From positions 480,964,861-481,028,860 of the forward strand of contig CM060920.1 in the NCBI GenBank assembly GCA_030737875.1: a stretch of 64,000 nt of DNA, read 5' to 3'. A program made the translations under genes and the position numbers. This document shows positions 12,571-25,620 of this stretch, one piece after another. The number at the start of each line of letters is the position of its first letter. Position 1 is the first letter of the stretch. This stretch comes from Allium sativum (Eukaryota > Streptophyta > Magnoliopsida > Asparagales > Amaryllidaceae). The notes beneath the pieces were generated by a model that did not search any database, was not told the DNA's origin, and worked only from the letters and a program-made list of their open reading frames with translations.

Positions 12571-15104
12571 TATCTGATGTAACTGCACAGCTCGAAGATA
12601 CGTTAGTAGTCATGTTTATATGGTAGTTGTCATCAAAATCAATACCTAAGGTACCTAGGGTACTAACAAGGGTCATTCAATGAATAAAATGGACACAAAG
12701 GACATTTATAGAAACAACGCTTAGAAATGTCAAGAATTGGAAAATAAGAACGTGGAATAAAGGACCAAGAATATTTAGAAACCCACTAAGATGAATTTTT
12801 GACATATTACAAAATTATTTGAAAGAGGAAATTTCTAATGAACTTTTTAACCTCTTATATAGGGACTAGAATTACATAATAAATTTAATTGAAAAAAACA
12901 ACTGGAGTTATAAATGTTCATTAGTTCTTTTGTTAGACAAACAATAAGTATGATGAAGATGAAAAGGTTAATTTTAAATGTTTGCAAATAAGAGCGTTAA
13001 TGGAAAAGAAATTAAAGCAACAAGCAATAAACAATCTAAATGGTTACTTTGGAATTGTCATGGTCTTGATATAGCGAACTTTTATGGTTTAGATTTAAAA
13101 ATATTAATTTCTTTAAAATCTAATATGGATTGTGATAATAAATTGACGTTTAATCGAAAAATAAAGAAGACAAGACATATAAGCTTAGTAAAATAAACGT
13201 CGTTGACATACTCAATTAAAAGAGAAAAGATAATTAATTTGTTTACTAAATTTGGGTGGAATTGAAATAATAAAATCCTCATAAAATGAGAAGCATTTGA
13301 GAAAGGTAAGAGTGCTGGAGTAGCACAAAGGATAAATCTACTCCAAGGAATTTATTTAGGACCAAGGAATTTATTTAGGCCATCGAATTAAATTTTAAAA
13401 GACCCCTCAATGTGCAAACAAAAGAGTAATGAATAGTTATGTTCATTAAGGACTTTAAAAATTCACATATATATATATATAAGAGTTTTAAGTTTAGTGC
13501 TAAAATGAATGCAGTCTATTGTTTCAAAATATATTTTAAAGCAAAATAATAAACTAAAAATATAATTATGAATAGAAGCGTTAATTACTAATTAATTCAA
13601 TGCTAAGAGATTTAGGTCTCATTTTCAAATAGAAATGAACATTTATTTCAAAACAGTTGTCATTTTGAAAGTCATTAAAGACTGACTTTCGGTATACAAA
13701 TAAAAGATGAGTGTTGGAATATGGAAAGATATTTTACTCTTAAGTTAAAAAAAATTGGGTGTATAGTAAATATTTGTAAAACGTAAAAATTGAGATATTC
13801 ATTTGGAATGTTTTACAAGAAAAAAAGAGGCCATTTAGCTTTATTTAGTAATGTTTCAAATGTGTTATTGTGCGAAGTAATAACATATTTCGAAAATATA
13901 ATAATGAATGTCAATTAGACATTTTTAGGAAACTTAACTGTCGCCTAATTAAATTTTGGCATTCAATTAAGATTTTATCTTTAAATAGAATTAACTTTTG
14001 TTTTCATGCAAGACCTTAAAAAGTTTATCATTCCTATAAAGTGTTAATGACAGACATTCAACATATCAATAAATTCAAGAGTTGACAAGAAAATTAATTT
14101 CACTCTTATTCTAAGACATTTAGTGGGTGTTTTTAAACTTTAAAAAGGGCCATCAAATTTCTTATTGCAACATTTTTGGAATCCTTGGAAAAAAAAAAGC
14201 TTTATTAAAACTAGGCATGCATTAATATCTTATCCAGTAAGCAATAGAACGTGGAATGTTATTCTACTCTTAAAAATCAGAGATTTATGAACGTGTAGAC
14301 AATATTTTCATAACATTACAAATCTAAAAAGAGACATTTACTGGACATTGTTTCATAAGAAATAAAAGGATTATGTTTTAAAGTGGAAATTAAAATTTTA
14401 ATGCTTCAACATTTAAAAAAGCACAGTTGGAATTCAAGAAAGCTTAATAAATTGTTGCCATAATGGGATATATATATACACACACACACACGCAGTACAT
14501 ACAAATGAATTTATTTAATGTCGCTGCTGAGGCTTATACTATTACAAAAGAAACAGATTTAGTAGTAGTAAATTAGGCAAATCAGAATTAGGATAGATTA
14601 ACTAAAACAACTAAATCTGGAAATTTTTATATCAGTCCCACAAAGGTTTATATTTGAAAAGTTGGAGAATTCTATAGATTTCCACAAATAAGATTTGCTT
14701 TAAACTAATTTGCCCGAGATAGTCTAGTTAGGAATTAATACATTAATATCTAACAATTAACAACATATATAAATATAAAGATATAGGTATAATGTAGGCA
14801 ACGTAATTCGAGACTTCCAAAAATAGAATTCATGACTATTAATTGCGAATTTAGTGGGTAATGAATTTGTAATTAATAAGATCAAAATGAAGATTTAAAA
14901 GTATGAATTTGGCATCTTATGGATTTGGATTAAAAGTATTACGACCTCAGCGCTATTTAGACTATTTAATTGTAAAAGAAAACTTCCAAAATAATTTTTA
15001 AGTTGGGATCGTTAGTGGTTCCCCCGTATTGATTGTATAAGGGTATAAATGTGATATAAGTAGTAAATCCCTGTTATGCATAAGATGTTGGGATTTAAAA
15101 ACCT
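12571..15104. other. Unassigned AT-rich DNA
   Basis: I see no recognisable gene or element boundary in this 2.5 kb. Short open frames (for example 12978-13196) lack known motifs and show low-complexity Lys/Asn/Ile composition. A TA/CA microsatellite is at about 14467-14491. It may be an old decayed repeat or intergenic DNA. Confidence 0.5.
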
Positions 15105-15219
15105 TATTAAAATTTTAAGATAAATGAGTAAGTAAGAGGAAGAATCTTATGGGGACATTCAACCTAGCGACATATTATATATGGAATTTAGAGGTTAGTA
15201 GCAGAATTGGATTTAGTTT
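15105..15219 (+). repeat. Left copy of ~110 bp direct repeat flanking the putative Helitron
   Basis: The segment with gtaagtaagaggaagaa and ggggacattcaacctagcg is repeated, at roughly 85-90% identity by eye, at 16885-16995 straight after the Helitron-like 3' end. Confidence 0.75.
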
Positions 15220-15288
15220 ATCACTTAATACATATTTACTATTTCTCTCACTTTATTTTACTTCTATCGTTTTACATTTAGATATGAA

Positions 15289-16830
15289 CATTTTAAAGTT
15301 TACACAATTATTTATTAATAGTTAGCTCCTAACGTTTTATATTTAAGTCCACATATTTAAATTAATTATAAAACTCAAAAATTAAGTAATTTAAATAAAT
15401 TTAATTAATTAATATTTCTTTCAAATACTAAAATGACATAATTTTTTTTGACACCAAATGCCTACATTTTCAAAATTTTTATAATCATTTAAAGTCTCTC
15501 TCAATTATTTTCTAATATTTTACATTTAGCACCATATTTTATAATTAATTACATAATATTAAAACTATTTAACTAACCTTAGCAAACTATTATTCATTGA
15601 TTACCTAATAAATCACACCTAGCTTAACCATATTCATATTAACAAATATGAGCAAATATCAAATATATATAAAAACGTTAATCACATAACATTAATTATA
15701 CGCATAAATAACTATCACAAGTTCAGAGTCGAACTCATTTACGTCAATATATTTTCCGCATATTGCATTGTAACATTAACGTCAAAAGCCTACATTTTAA
15801 AATTTATTTAGTTATTTGCAAAACACCGCACAATATTACTTAACATTGTACACTTAAATTAATTATGTATTTTGAGTTTAACAAATGAATTCAATCAATG
15901 AATTCTTATTAATTCATCTAATTAATGCTAAGTGTGATGTATTAAAATGTACACCATGGTAATATCATCAGAAATGGAAAAATCAGCTTTTGTTTTCAAA
16001 TATAAAGTTAAATAAGCCACAAAGTTTAAATAGTATATGTAAACAACAATAAAAATAATAATAGATTATACATTTATCTCAATAAATTTATCATACATTA
16101 AAAAAAAATCCCACTTTAAATACCTGCATTTTAACGCTTCTACAATTATTTGTTAAACCTCCTCAGTTCTTCCATTATATTTTTTATTTCAGCCCATATG
16201 TTTAAACAATTCATGAAATCTTAAATTCTAATTATTTAAATAATCTTAGAGAGTATTTAGTACATTTTTCTAATAGCTCTCAACAATATAAGCCAGTTTT
16301 ACTACGTATATTCATATTAACAAAAGGTATTTTCCATGCAAGTGTATAAATCACATAACATGAGCTACGTATTTCAACAATAATGACAAAGTTAATTTGT
16401 AAATTAGTTATGATTCATTTATATCAAGAATTTCTCATTTATTGTATCATAAAATTCTTTTTGAATATCACTAACTCCACAGCAAATTTATATAGCTTTT
16501 TGCAAGTTTATTTTCAATTTTTCCTACAATACTGTACAGTTAAACTGACTTTGTAATTTTATATTTAACTTATTTAAACAAATTCTATTAAATAATACTT
16601 GCTAATTCATTGAATAAATTACTAACCCACATCAATTTCAACGTGTATATCTATATTAATAAAAACGATTAAAAAATTTCAAATACACACACATGCATAT
16701 TGTTTGTGTAAGTTATAGAACATAAATTACACATAAACAATAATAATAATTTTAATTGATAGTTTATGTATTTCACATCAAAATTTATCATATATTACAT
16801 AATAAAGTTCCCATTTTAACATTACAATGA
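15289..16830 (+). repeat. Diverged ~330 bp tandem units inside the Helitron
   Basis: The anchor 'cctacattttaaaa...attattt' recurs near 15461, 15790 and 16124, with a shorter copy near 15289 and a weak one near 16490. A second anchor, 'atattcatattaacaa', recurs near 15630, 16308 and 16645. The units are degenerate, so copy borders are approximate. Confidence 0.5.
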
Positions 16831-16854
16831 TAAATACTATTTTTAATAATATTT

Positions 16855-16884
16855 TCGTGTGCAATGCACGGGTTACTCACTGGT
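16855..16884 (+). other. Helitron 3' terminal hairpin and CTGGT end
   Basis: A short stem-loop with the GTGCAATGCACGGG-like core common in plant Helitrons lies about 11 bp before CTGG|T. This is the diagnostic end of the element. Confidence 0.6.
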
Positions 16885-16995
16885 TAAATTATTAAGATAA
16901 ATTGGTAAGTAAGAGGAAGAACTCATGGGGACATTCAACCTAGCGACATACTATATATGGAATCTGGAGATTAATGGCGAAATTAGTTTTGTAGC
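16885..16995 (+). repeat. Right copy of ~110 bp direct repeat
   Basis: It repeats 15105-15219 in the same orientation and starts at the Helitron terminus. It is too long and too diverged to be a target-site duplication; Helitrons make none. Confidence 0.75.
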
Positions 16996-17542
16996 CTACA
17001 AAGAGGAAATGTATTGGTCATGTAATTTTTGAAAATTTAGCCTTATAAAATGTCACCCTCAAGAATAAGAACATAATATATGGGATTAACAAAAAGGCTT
17101 AATTATTGGATTTGTATTAGCCTTTTTAGTATGAATATGACCGTGTTTTAGTTTGCTTAAGGATATTTGTTTAATTTTTATAAATTAGTCTTTTGTCGTT
17201 TTTCAAACAAAATAAAAACTATATTTGAAATTATGAGAAATATGCTTAAAACTTAAAGGATGTGATCTGTAATTTTTCATTTTTGCAAGAAAATTGTACT
17301 ATGCATTCAAAATAAAACAATATTCATTCCTTGTATGTATAACTGCATCCCATATTGGCTTTTGTTATCCTGTTTACATTCTCCCATTAGCATTTTATCA
17401 TTTGTTTATGTCTAACCTTAGTTAAGTATTATTCTTGCTTATCTTCTCACTTTACTATTTCACAAAAGATACAATTCTCATTGCTATTATAGTCATAAGA
17501 TTGTTTTGAAGATTTCTTAAAGTATAAAGATCGTGGACATAA
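16996..17542. other. Unassigned AT-rich DNA
   Basis: No gene, repeat or terminal motif is recognised in these 550 bp. Composition resembles the DNA before the Helitron. Confidence 0.45.
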
Positions 17543-19450
17543 TGTAGGTTTACGTTTATTCGGGAGCAGTACCCACTTTCGACCGGCTCCCTATCTCCGC
17601 TAGGTGTACCCCACTACCCACTTTCGACTGGCTCCCTACTCGTAGATACCCGTGCTGGTCCCACAGTGGGGTGTATCACTACCCTAAAGTGGCAACCCGA
17701 TACAGCCTAAGGATGCACGGCTTATACCTACACGATGCAACAACGTCTTACATACCAGCCCGGGTCCACACACGCATATGAAACCTGTTGGACTTGCGTT
17801 GCCACCGCTAACCCGTTTGGCCTCTTATAGTCAAGCCCAGTATGCGTGTCCCGTCCTCGACTTGGGTCGAGCCCACAAAGATATGTTTGGGTTACTGGTT
17901 GAAATGGGCCCCCAATTACTTACCATAAGCTATCCACCTAAGCTTGTCCCCACTAGTATATCCCACTTAACCCTCTTCTTAGTCATGTTCATTTACATGT
18001 GTGTTTGGTTAAGTCTTACTAATCGTATTTCAAATGCCACTAAAGGCACCCGCTAGATTCCTCATGCCACCCAAGGCACCTAATTAACCCCCATGTCCCA
18101 CTTCACATGTTTATCTGGTTAAGTATTTCTTAATTCATTCAGGCCAACCTCATAAAGACCTCTCACATTAGACTGGCATTTATGGCAGCTGGATTCGCCG
18201 GGCGAGTCCAGGCAGTCTTACACCATAAAAGAGTCTAACCTTGTGTCTTTACAACTGTTATGCTTTAATTTGGGCCTAGGACCTCTCACATTGGGCTGAC
18301 ATTTGTGACTACTGGATTCGTCGGGCGGGTCCGGGCAGTTTTACGTCACAAACGAGTCCAACCTCGTGTCCTAAGCATTGATTAACACTTATAATCTTTT
18401 ACCCCAGTTTTAAATATATCCCTATTCAAATCATTAATTAATTCCAATTTTAATGATGTCCATAATTGACTCAATTATGGCCATCCACTTACGGTATGCA
18501 AAATCATATCAATTGCACCCCAATTTCTTAATATTAAATCCTTAATATTACCCCTACCCCACGTTATACGTTCGCTTATTCAACGCAAAATATACGTTAG
18601 ACTCGAATAGTCTAACTCATAGCACAAAGATAAATTATCACAACATATAGACAAATAAAATAGATCTAATCATAATAGGGGTGAAACTTGCATAAAACTA
18701 CACATGTCATGGATCTAAAGGTGTCAACTTGTTTGGTTAAATGTCACAACTTACATAATATGATTATAACCCAAGTTCATGTATAAACTTGCATATGTGG
18801 TTTATGCAACATAATGATGGTGTGATCTAGCATCTAACACATAGAACTTACACATGTCATAGCATAATTCTTGATCTAAATAGATGTCATAATTCTAGAT
18901 CTAAATAGATGTCATACAATATGTGAGATTATACATACTAATAAATCTAAACTTGCATAGGTACATGTGATTTATCATGTGAATCATCATAGCCCAAATA
19001 TATATAATCAACATCATGATTCATAAGCTAACTACAACATAATAACATCATGGCTTTGTAACATCGCAACTTAGCATAGAAACTTGCAACATATATAATA
19101 TCATCATAGCATGATTTACAACATATAGAATATCATCATCACATAACATAGGATTTACAACATACATGATAGCATAAGGTTTACAACAACATATATGACA
19201 ATTCACATCATTTTCTTATGATCCATATCACATCTTAATCTAATTAGTTTGCTAATAATCTTATTAAGATCATCATACTCACAATTAGAAAAGAAAGAGA
19301 GTCTTGATTTGCTTTAGAGTTGAGTAGAATTAGAGTTTTGATTAGCTTTCTTCTTTCTTAGTTGGCGGCGGCTACACTGAGTTCCATGGCGACGGCATGA
19401 CGGCGGCCATTCTATCTTTCATGTGAATTTAGAGTGAGAGACTACCTAGG

Positions 19451-19458
19451 TATATATA
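19451..19458 (-). promoter_or_regulatory. Putative LTR TATA box, minus strand
   Basis: TATATATA lies about 450 bp from the LTR start, close to the spacing of the TATA motif in the + LTR at 22956 (419 bp from its start). The sequence then changes to a mixed leader. Confidence 0.4.
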
Positions 19459-19589
19459 GAGTTTAGGATTTATTTAGACCGTTAGATCAACTCAGAACTA
19501 TCCTGAACCGTTAAATTAGCCAACTCAGCCCTAAAGACACATCAACAGCTCAAAATTGGGCTTTGCCAAAACCTGGCCGACTGGACCAG

Positions 19590-19663
19590 GTCGACGCCCA
19601 AGTCGACTGCGCAGTCGACTTGGTCCTGGGGGTGTCAACTGCCCAGTCGACTCCCCAGTCGAC
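19590..19663 (-). promoter_or_regulatory. GTCGAC-rich block in LTR
   Basis: Five GTCGAC hexamers plus a GTCAAC variant lie 240-320 bp from the LTR start, in a patch more GC-rich than its surroundings. Two other gypsy LTRs in the window have GTCGAC pairs at the same distance (22815-22834 and 27159-27186). Confidence 0.55.
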
Positions 19664-19905
19664 CTGGGTGCTGGGCGGGAAATTTCCCGCCTGGCCTGTT
19701 TGACTTCGAATTTTGAATTTTCTGAAACTTCCGATGGCCATATCTCCTTCATACGAAGTCCAAATCACGCAAACTTGGACTCTATTTCAACCAGAATTCC
19801 GAGACGAACACAATGGCGCAACCCGTTTCCCACAATTCTCACGTCTGAGATTAGTTATTCTTTAATTTGTGAATATTTATATTAACAGAATTATGGGGTG
19901 TTACA

Positions 19906-22480
19906 GTAAAGGTTCAACCATTGCTCAAAGCTCATTTAACAGTTGACCATTTAGCGTTATACCTAGAATGGTCAACTAGTTGATGAGTTTTGGTACAACT
20001 TGAACCTAGGACTCAGCTGTAAAAATTGCGTCCAAATTTCACTCCTAAAACCTCTTTCTTTCATCCTTCCTTCCTCTTCTAGCCAAACCATATCTCTGTT
20101 CTTCTTCTCTCTTTGTTATCGCCTAATCTCCTCTTTTCTGCAATGGTTTGCACTTTAGATCTTGCTCCGCTAGTACTCCAAGATCTAAACCCAATTTCTT
20201 TTTTCGACCGTTTCTTAGCCTATAATACATACATGCACTATCTGATTTTTCTCGTGTCATTTAAGTCTCATTCCTAGGGTGAGAACCATTTGGATGGATC
20301 GGAAAGAGTATAGGTTTCACCACTTTTAGGCTAAGAGAATTAATCGTAGCAATTGGACTTGCACCGATCATTTGCTACGAAGTTTTTAAGTAGGGTCGTT
20401 GTTTGTGCTGCATCTGCCTTTACTATATATCGTTGGAAAAGATTTTTACGAAGGCAATCATCATTTCAGAGGTGAATTTTGAACTGTCTTTGGATGGCTT
20501 TTCTGAGGAGAATCTCAATGAGATTTTAGAGGCATTCATGTTTTACGCGGACTTGAATAGTTTTTGGTTTGACCGGCTTTGGAGATTTTGCAGCAAATCT
20601 CTTTTTCCTAAATGTCGGTTTTAAAATTTGGAAATTTATGTTCGGACTATCCATATAAATTTGTGATTCATTTTGTACATTATTCTGAAGATGGGAAGTT
20701 ACGACTGATTTGTCCTATGATGCGGAAATTAATCTTTTCTCTGGTCAATGGCGTAACCATCATTTAGTATGCATAGTATTTGATTCAACTTATTGTCCTT
20801 GTGTGTTGTTTCGTGGAGTTGCTTTCTGTGTTTTCTTCTAGCCATCTCTGTCTTTAGACAATGTTAGGTGAATCTTCGTGAATACGACTTTTGTGGTGGG
20901 TTTCTTTATCATCGCAAATTCTCTCTTAAAAGAGATGGTGATGTGGGAACCTCCAACAACACGATGAGTGTCTGCAACAAGAGATTGAGTATTTCGCTAC
21001 CATGATATGACCAATCAAAGGTCGTGGAAATGATTTGAGCTCTAGCTGCGGATCAAGACTTGTTGTTTATGGACAATGTTTTGGAGTTTCGGTGTTGTTG
21101 CTATGTTTTTGTCTTTGTTCTTTCCCTTTCCAATACTTGTTTCTTGGCTCTGCGGTTGCATGTGCTTGTAACTGTTAGTGTTGTCACTGAAATCACATGA
21201 CGATTAATGAGATTCTATGTTTAAGGTATTATGTGTCATTCACGCTTATCTGTTTGAATGGAATCTCATTTTCTTATTCAACTAACAATTATCTTAGAGC
21301 TGGAAAGTAAAGAATTCTATAGTAGATAAATTTTAGTGAAGGAAGGGCTTTGCATTAGTTCGTCGCAGATATATTTATTGTTTGTCACCTATTCCTTTTA
21401 AGCTGAAATTTGTTTTTGAGTCTGCTTGAGTGGTTTCGATTTTCGCATTTTTGCGTGACTGACTTCCTTCAACGCTAACATGTGATTTGAATCGTTTAAG
21501 TTTGCGTAAAACATATTTTTAACTTTTTGCAAATGTTGTTTAAAAAAAATCTTTTTCCTTTTTAAAATTACATGTTTTTATCTGTTCTTACTTTCCCATG
21601 AAATCTGATTTGTGTATAAACATAGATTTGAGTAAAATAATTTACGTATGTTTAAAAGATTTGTTTGTATAAAAAAGATAGTTTAAATATAGTAAATCAT
21701 AAGTTACCAAAATTTTGTTTTTATACAAATCCGACATGGAAAGTAAGCAGTACTGAAAAGGAATTTCGAGTTTGCATAAAGGATTTTTCAAGGAGTTTGC
21801 ATAAAGGATTTTTCAAGCGAAAATTTATTCTAATAGAATTTTTTTGGTTTTTAATCGCATAAAAAGCATAAGGGAGGCTTTTTTGGATAAAATTTTTCGT
21901 GTTTTAGCGGTGCATTAGGAATGACGATGTGTTAAAAACGTTAACGATAATAAGAAAAAGGCTGTTTTAGTTGAGGAACGTTGTTTCCATACCTTGTTAA
22001 CGATGTGCACGAGTTAATAGTTACCTCATTTTACGTTTTTAGAACTCATGTCAAGCCTCTTTTGCTATCTACAGATGGAAATTTCCAGAGTATTTAGGGG
22101 CTATTGTGGTAAAATTCCATTATTGGATGAGAATTGGAATATTTATAACCCAAGGAATGTTAAATTTCTTCGCTTTGGTTTCCTTTTTTCGGCTTAGTAG
22201 AAATAAACAGGAAGCGATTTAGATAAGTTAATGAATTGGATGGTAGGATTTGGATGCAAAATTGGTTGCTTTGCACCTCTATTCGTAGAAGTGTGAGGAT
22301 TATGGATGAAAGTGTTTTCAAAAATGATATGCAAACATATAGGAGGATCCATTCTAGAATCATTATGCATACATGTTTTATTGTTGCAATGCATTGAGTA
22401 CACCGTGCACATACGCACTTAGTTGCAAAATTGAATGAACAAAAATTGGTTATTTAGATTAGGAAAATTAGACGCAAACA
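19906..22480. other. Unassigned region, partly gene-like in composition
   Basis: A perfect 11 bp-arm dyad (AGTTGACCATT...AATGGTCAACT) lies at about 19942-19977. A pyrimidine-rich stretch (about 20060-20130) resembles a plant 5' UTR and precedes an ATG at about 20142 whose frame soon closes. Open frames at 20403-20624 and 21665-21862 match nothing I recognise. It could be a decayed host gene or the worn internal region of the gypsy element whose 3' LTR starts at 22537. Confidence 0.35.
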
Positions 22481-22536
22481 CCATGACTTAGTCATTGGTG
22501 AAAATTTTGAGATGAAATTTTTTTAAGAGGGAAGAA
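22481..22536 (+). other. Gypsy 3' internal remnant with polypurine tract
   Basis: The sequence gagatgaaatttttttaag then agggaagaa leads straight into the LTR start. It matches the usual 'acgaaatt...taaggggga' end of plant gypsy elements. It shows that the LTR at 22537 is a 3' LTR of a + strand element whose body is otherwise lost or unrecognisable here. Confidence 0.65.
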
Positions 22537-22814
22537 TGCAACAACCCGGAATTTTGGCAATAGTTGATTTAGTTATTTAATTAGGCTCCAAAAATGAAAT
22601 TTTCGCAAATGATGGAATTTGACCACAAAACCTATGCAGTTGCGTTTGTGACGGAATTCTGGTTAACATCTATGTTTGAAACTTCGCGAACGGGGTCCGT
22701 ATAAAAGTTATGGATGAAATATGAAATATGAAAATGAACGAAAAATTAATAAACCAGGATAAAATATATGAGGTAATAATTAATTACCTTAACCCACGCC
22801 TAGACAACAGCCAG

Positions 22815-22834
22815 GTCGACCCAAAAGGTCGACC
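22815..22834 (+). promoter_or_regulatory. GTCGAC pair in LTR
   Basis: GGTCGACC-type hexamers at 22815-22820 and 22829-22834 lie 278-297 bp from the LTR start, about 120 bp upstream of the TATA motif. They match the position of similar blocks in two other LTRs in the window. Confidence 0.5.
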
Positions 22835-22928
22835 GCTGGTCTGACCTGGGTCGAGCCTGGTGTTGTGGCAGCTAGGTTTTGTTCTATAAATTGTATAATC
22901 ATATGGACGGATCTTAATTAAAAGTAAT

Positions 22929-22963
22929 CCAATGGTCTAGGGCCATTCTAATCCTTATAAATA
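22929..22963 (+). promoter_or_regulatory. CCAAT and TATA boxes of gypsy LTR
   Basis: CCAAT at 22929-22933 precedes TATAAATA at 22956-22963, and a cytosine-rich leader begins about 15 bp later. Order and spacing fit a pol II promoter at the U3/R border. Confidence 0.45.
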
Positions 22964-24037
22964 AAGGGTTAGACTCCCCTCCTTTTCCACATAATTCTTA
23001 AGGCAGCAACGAAGCACTGCCGTTTCCCGCTTCTTCTAAACTACTTCTAAATCAAATCGAAATATATATATAATCAAAACAGACATATATTAAAGAAGAT
23101 TAGAACCAGATTTATGTTCAAAGGAGATGGTGTTGTGATTGGGCTTATATAGATTTCTTCCCTCTTTCCCATTTTCTTGCAATCTACAATTCTGAAAGAA
23201 TCCCTTTTTAGAATAATTGTAGATCTGTAAGAATTTAGCAATTGTAGGTCTAAAGGTTTGTTCATATTCAGATTTGGATAGCTTCAAGTGAGTGGGAAAA
23301 TTATATACATCATTTATAATAACCTATTTAGTTCGTTTTTAATAGATCTGAGATGTATGCCTGAAAGTTTATCAGATTTGTTTGTTGTTTTTGTCAAAAC
23401 TAAAATAATAGGTTATGGTTTGAAAATTGAGTTTATAGGCCTTTTTGATTAATTAAATTATATTGCCTACAATTGTTCATATAATTGTTGTGGTTATTGT
23501 ATACACCTTGGACCTGGAAATCAGTCCCAAAATCATTGCCAAACTTTTAGTTTTATTCCAAATTCTTAGATTTGGTGTTAATTTGATGTTTATGTTAATT
23601 TGAGGTTTATGAAAATTTAAATTAAAAGATAATGCCTATTTATGTTTGATGTTGTTGAGGTTTTACTTGGTTATTGTAGAAATGCCCTTTCGTTCTTTTT
23701 AATAAAAAAAAACATTGCTTCAATCAACAAGGAGTATGCAATTAGAAAAGGGATGTGTAGATTTACGTATACTTATAAGCAGTTTACAAAAACCATGCAA
23801 AAACAATTTCTTTTATTTCTTGTGATTTGAAATATGTTCATATCCACTTTTTAGTTATTTTATTTTGGGAAATTTTACAATAACTGCAGTTATTAACCTT
23901 TTATAAGATTTTGAATCTTAAACAATACTAAATGTGAAAAGGTTTGTTTTAGCCGTTAGTTTAGACCCAAACTTAAGACCAAAACATAAATGGTTAATAA
24001 TAATAAAATAAAATTTAGTAACTATGTCAGTGCGCTT

Positions 24038-24040
<3 letters not shown>

Positions 24041-24078
<38 letters not shown>
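24041..24078. repeat. (AT)n microsatellite
   Basis: An uninterrupted AT dinucleotide run of about 37 bp within the + LTR. Confidence 0.95.
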
Positions 24079-24082
<4 letters not shown>

Positions 24083-25039
24083 TCATATCCATCCAAATCT
24101 ACGTAAATAACGAAAACATATTATTTTAATAAATATTTGTTACTTGATTTGAATAGTTTCCGTTTCTATGGAAATGTACATGGAAATATAATCCATGATA
24201 AATGGAAATAGGTATTATGACCGTTGTAGCAATAAATAAATTTGATTTGCTATAAATAAGGTCATAAATAGAATAAGGAATGTTGTAACCATCTTTTATT
24301 GGTGAAATGAATTGAATAGGAGAAATATGCTAAATGGTTACAATTTGAATTGTGTTAGGAATTGTAGCTCTGAATAAGGAATCAAATAAATAATATATAT
24401 ATATATATGAATACATAAATAGAAAATAAGGGGAATTGAGAATGTAGTAATAAATGGAGTTACAATATACAGTATAAAACTAAATGGGACTGATATAAAT
24501 ATGAAGATAAATGCCTTAGGAAAATATGACTACTAACATTGTAAAGGGCATTTAATGGGTTACTTAATGCTTTAGGAAAATATGAGCGTTAGTGTCGTAA
24601 ATGGCGGGAACCTTAGTTAATAATAGTAACGGAAAATTAAATGGGGGTTAATGGGCAGTGATTGTCATAGTAAATACTAAGTCCAATAAGTAAATTGATA
24701 AATAAACATCCAAAGATTGGAAGTTATTAGTTTTCCTTATCTAATTCTAGTTAATGTAGAATTAATATAATTAAGAATCAACATTGGACTTAGTAGGTTA
24801 ATAATGCGAGGTCAGTTTCCTTATTCGACAAAAGTATGAACTTCCAGCAATCAGATATATGATGTGAGATATCATAACCATATGAATCCGTGATGATAGT
24901 TAATTTCGTAACGATAGTTGAGTGAGTAGAGAGGGTTATTTCCCAAAACAAGGTTTATCTCATGAGTGAGGTTCCCGCCTCCTGTCCCAAAAGGGGAAAC
25001 CTTGGAAAGGAAATGATTCACAACATTGCATGTTTCAGG

Positions 25040-25620
25040 GTAAAGGTCTTAAGTAGTTAGATCCACCCTTAAGGGTATTAAGTGATCACGTAGCTCCCCT
25101 CCTCATTTGTTGTTTATTGGGTATGAACTTGGTAATTCCCATGTTAGTTTGCTTCCTCTAGGTAGTAAGTGATTGGGTTACGGGTCCGCCTTGGGAATAG
25201 ATATTAAATGACTGCTCCAGATGTACCAAAGGCATGCCCATCCTGTGGGAAGTATTAAGTGATTAAGGGAATTATCAAATTAAGGTCAGCTAGATAGTAA
25301 CAAGGGGGTCCGCTGGGGGAAGGTCTAAAATGACAAAATGGCGTCTACCTATCCTGTTGGTAATTAGTGGCTGCTTACTATCTCTCGTCTTATACGGGGC
25401 ATGGTTATATGCGTGAATGACGGAAGCCTTGGATTTGTTGAACTTAGTAGATAATGTCCTCTAATTCATATTATGGTAAAATAAATCACCGTATAAGGTA
25501 TTAAGTGACCAAAAGGTCCGCCTTGGGCATTAAGTGATTGTAAGTATCCGCCCTTACCTTACATAGGTAGCGAGGTCTTAAGTGGCTATATATAAATAAG
25601 TACCTTTCTTGTGTGATAGT
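25040..25620 (+). repeat. Degenerate repeated 'attaagtgat...tccgcc' modules in LTR
   Basis: The phrase (gt)(a/t)TTAAGTGat/c, often followed within tens of bases by gTCCGCC, recurs about eight times (for example near 25078, 25206, 25255, 25500, 25527). Borders are irregular. It lies in the R/U5 half of the + gypsy LTR. Confidence 0.5.

Larger units (their letters stand above)
15221..16884 (+). mobile_element. Putative non-autonomous Helitron
   Basis: The right end carries a Helitron-type terminus: a short stem (CGTG TGCAATG CACG, about 16855-16869), then GGGTTACTCA and CTGGT, matching CTRRT, followed by T. A TC start preceded by A lies at 15221. No Rep/helicase or other protein is visible. 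The interior is very AT-rich and made of diverged tandem units of roughly 330 bp. The 3' end is well supported by its resemblance to plant Helitrons. The 5' end is a guess, set where the left flanking repeat stops. Confidence 0.5.
17543..19905 (-). repeat. Probable solo gypsy LTR, minus strand
   Basis: The right end ...GGGGTGTTACA (19905) is, on the minus strand, the TGTAACACCCC start typical of plant Ty3/gypsy LTRs. About 450 bp in, a TATATATA promoter-like motif lies at 19451-19458 followed by a GC-rich leader with GCCGCCG runs. A GTCGAC-rich block sits at 19590-19663. No purine tract lies to the right and no primer site to the left, so a solo LTR is likely. The left border at TGTAGG is uncertain because no matching 5 bp flank was found (right flank gtaaa). 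Confidence 0.6.

Noticed and set aside
12978..13282. Small protein genes on either strand
   Set aside because: Low-complexity Lys/Asn composition, both strands open over the same DNA, no motif and no promoter context.
13700..14400. Possible internal duplication (phrases 'ttttactcttaa' and 'ttctactcttaa')
   Set aside because: Similarity is limited to a few short phrases in AT-rich DNA.
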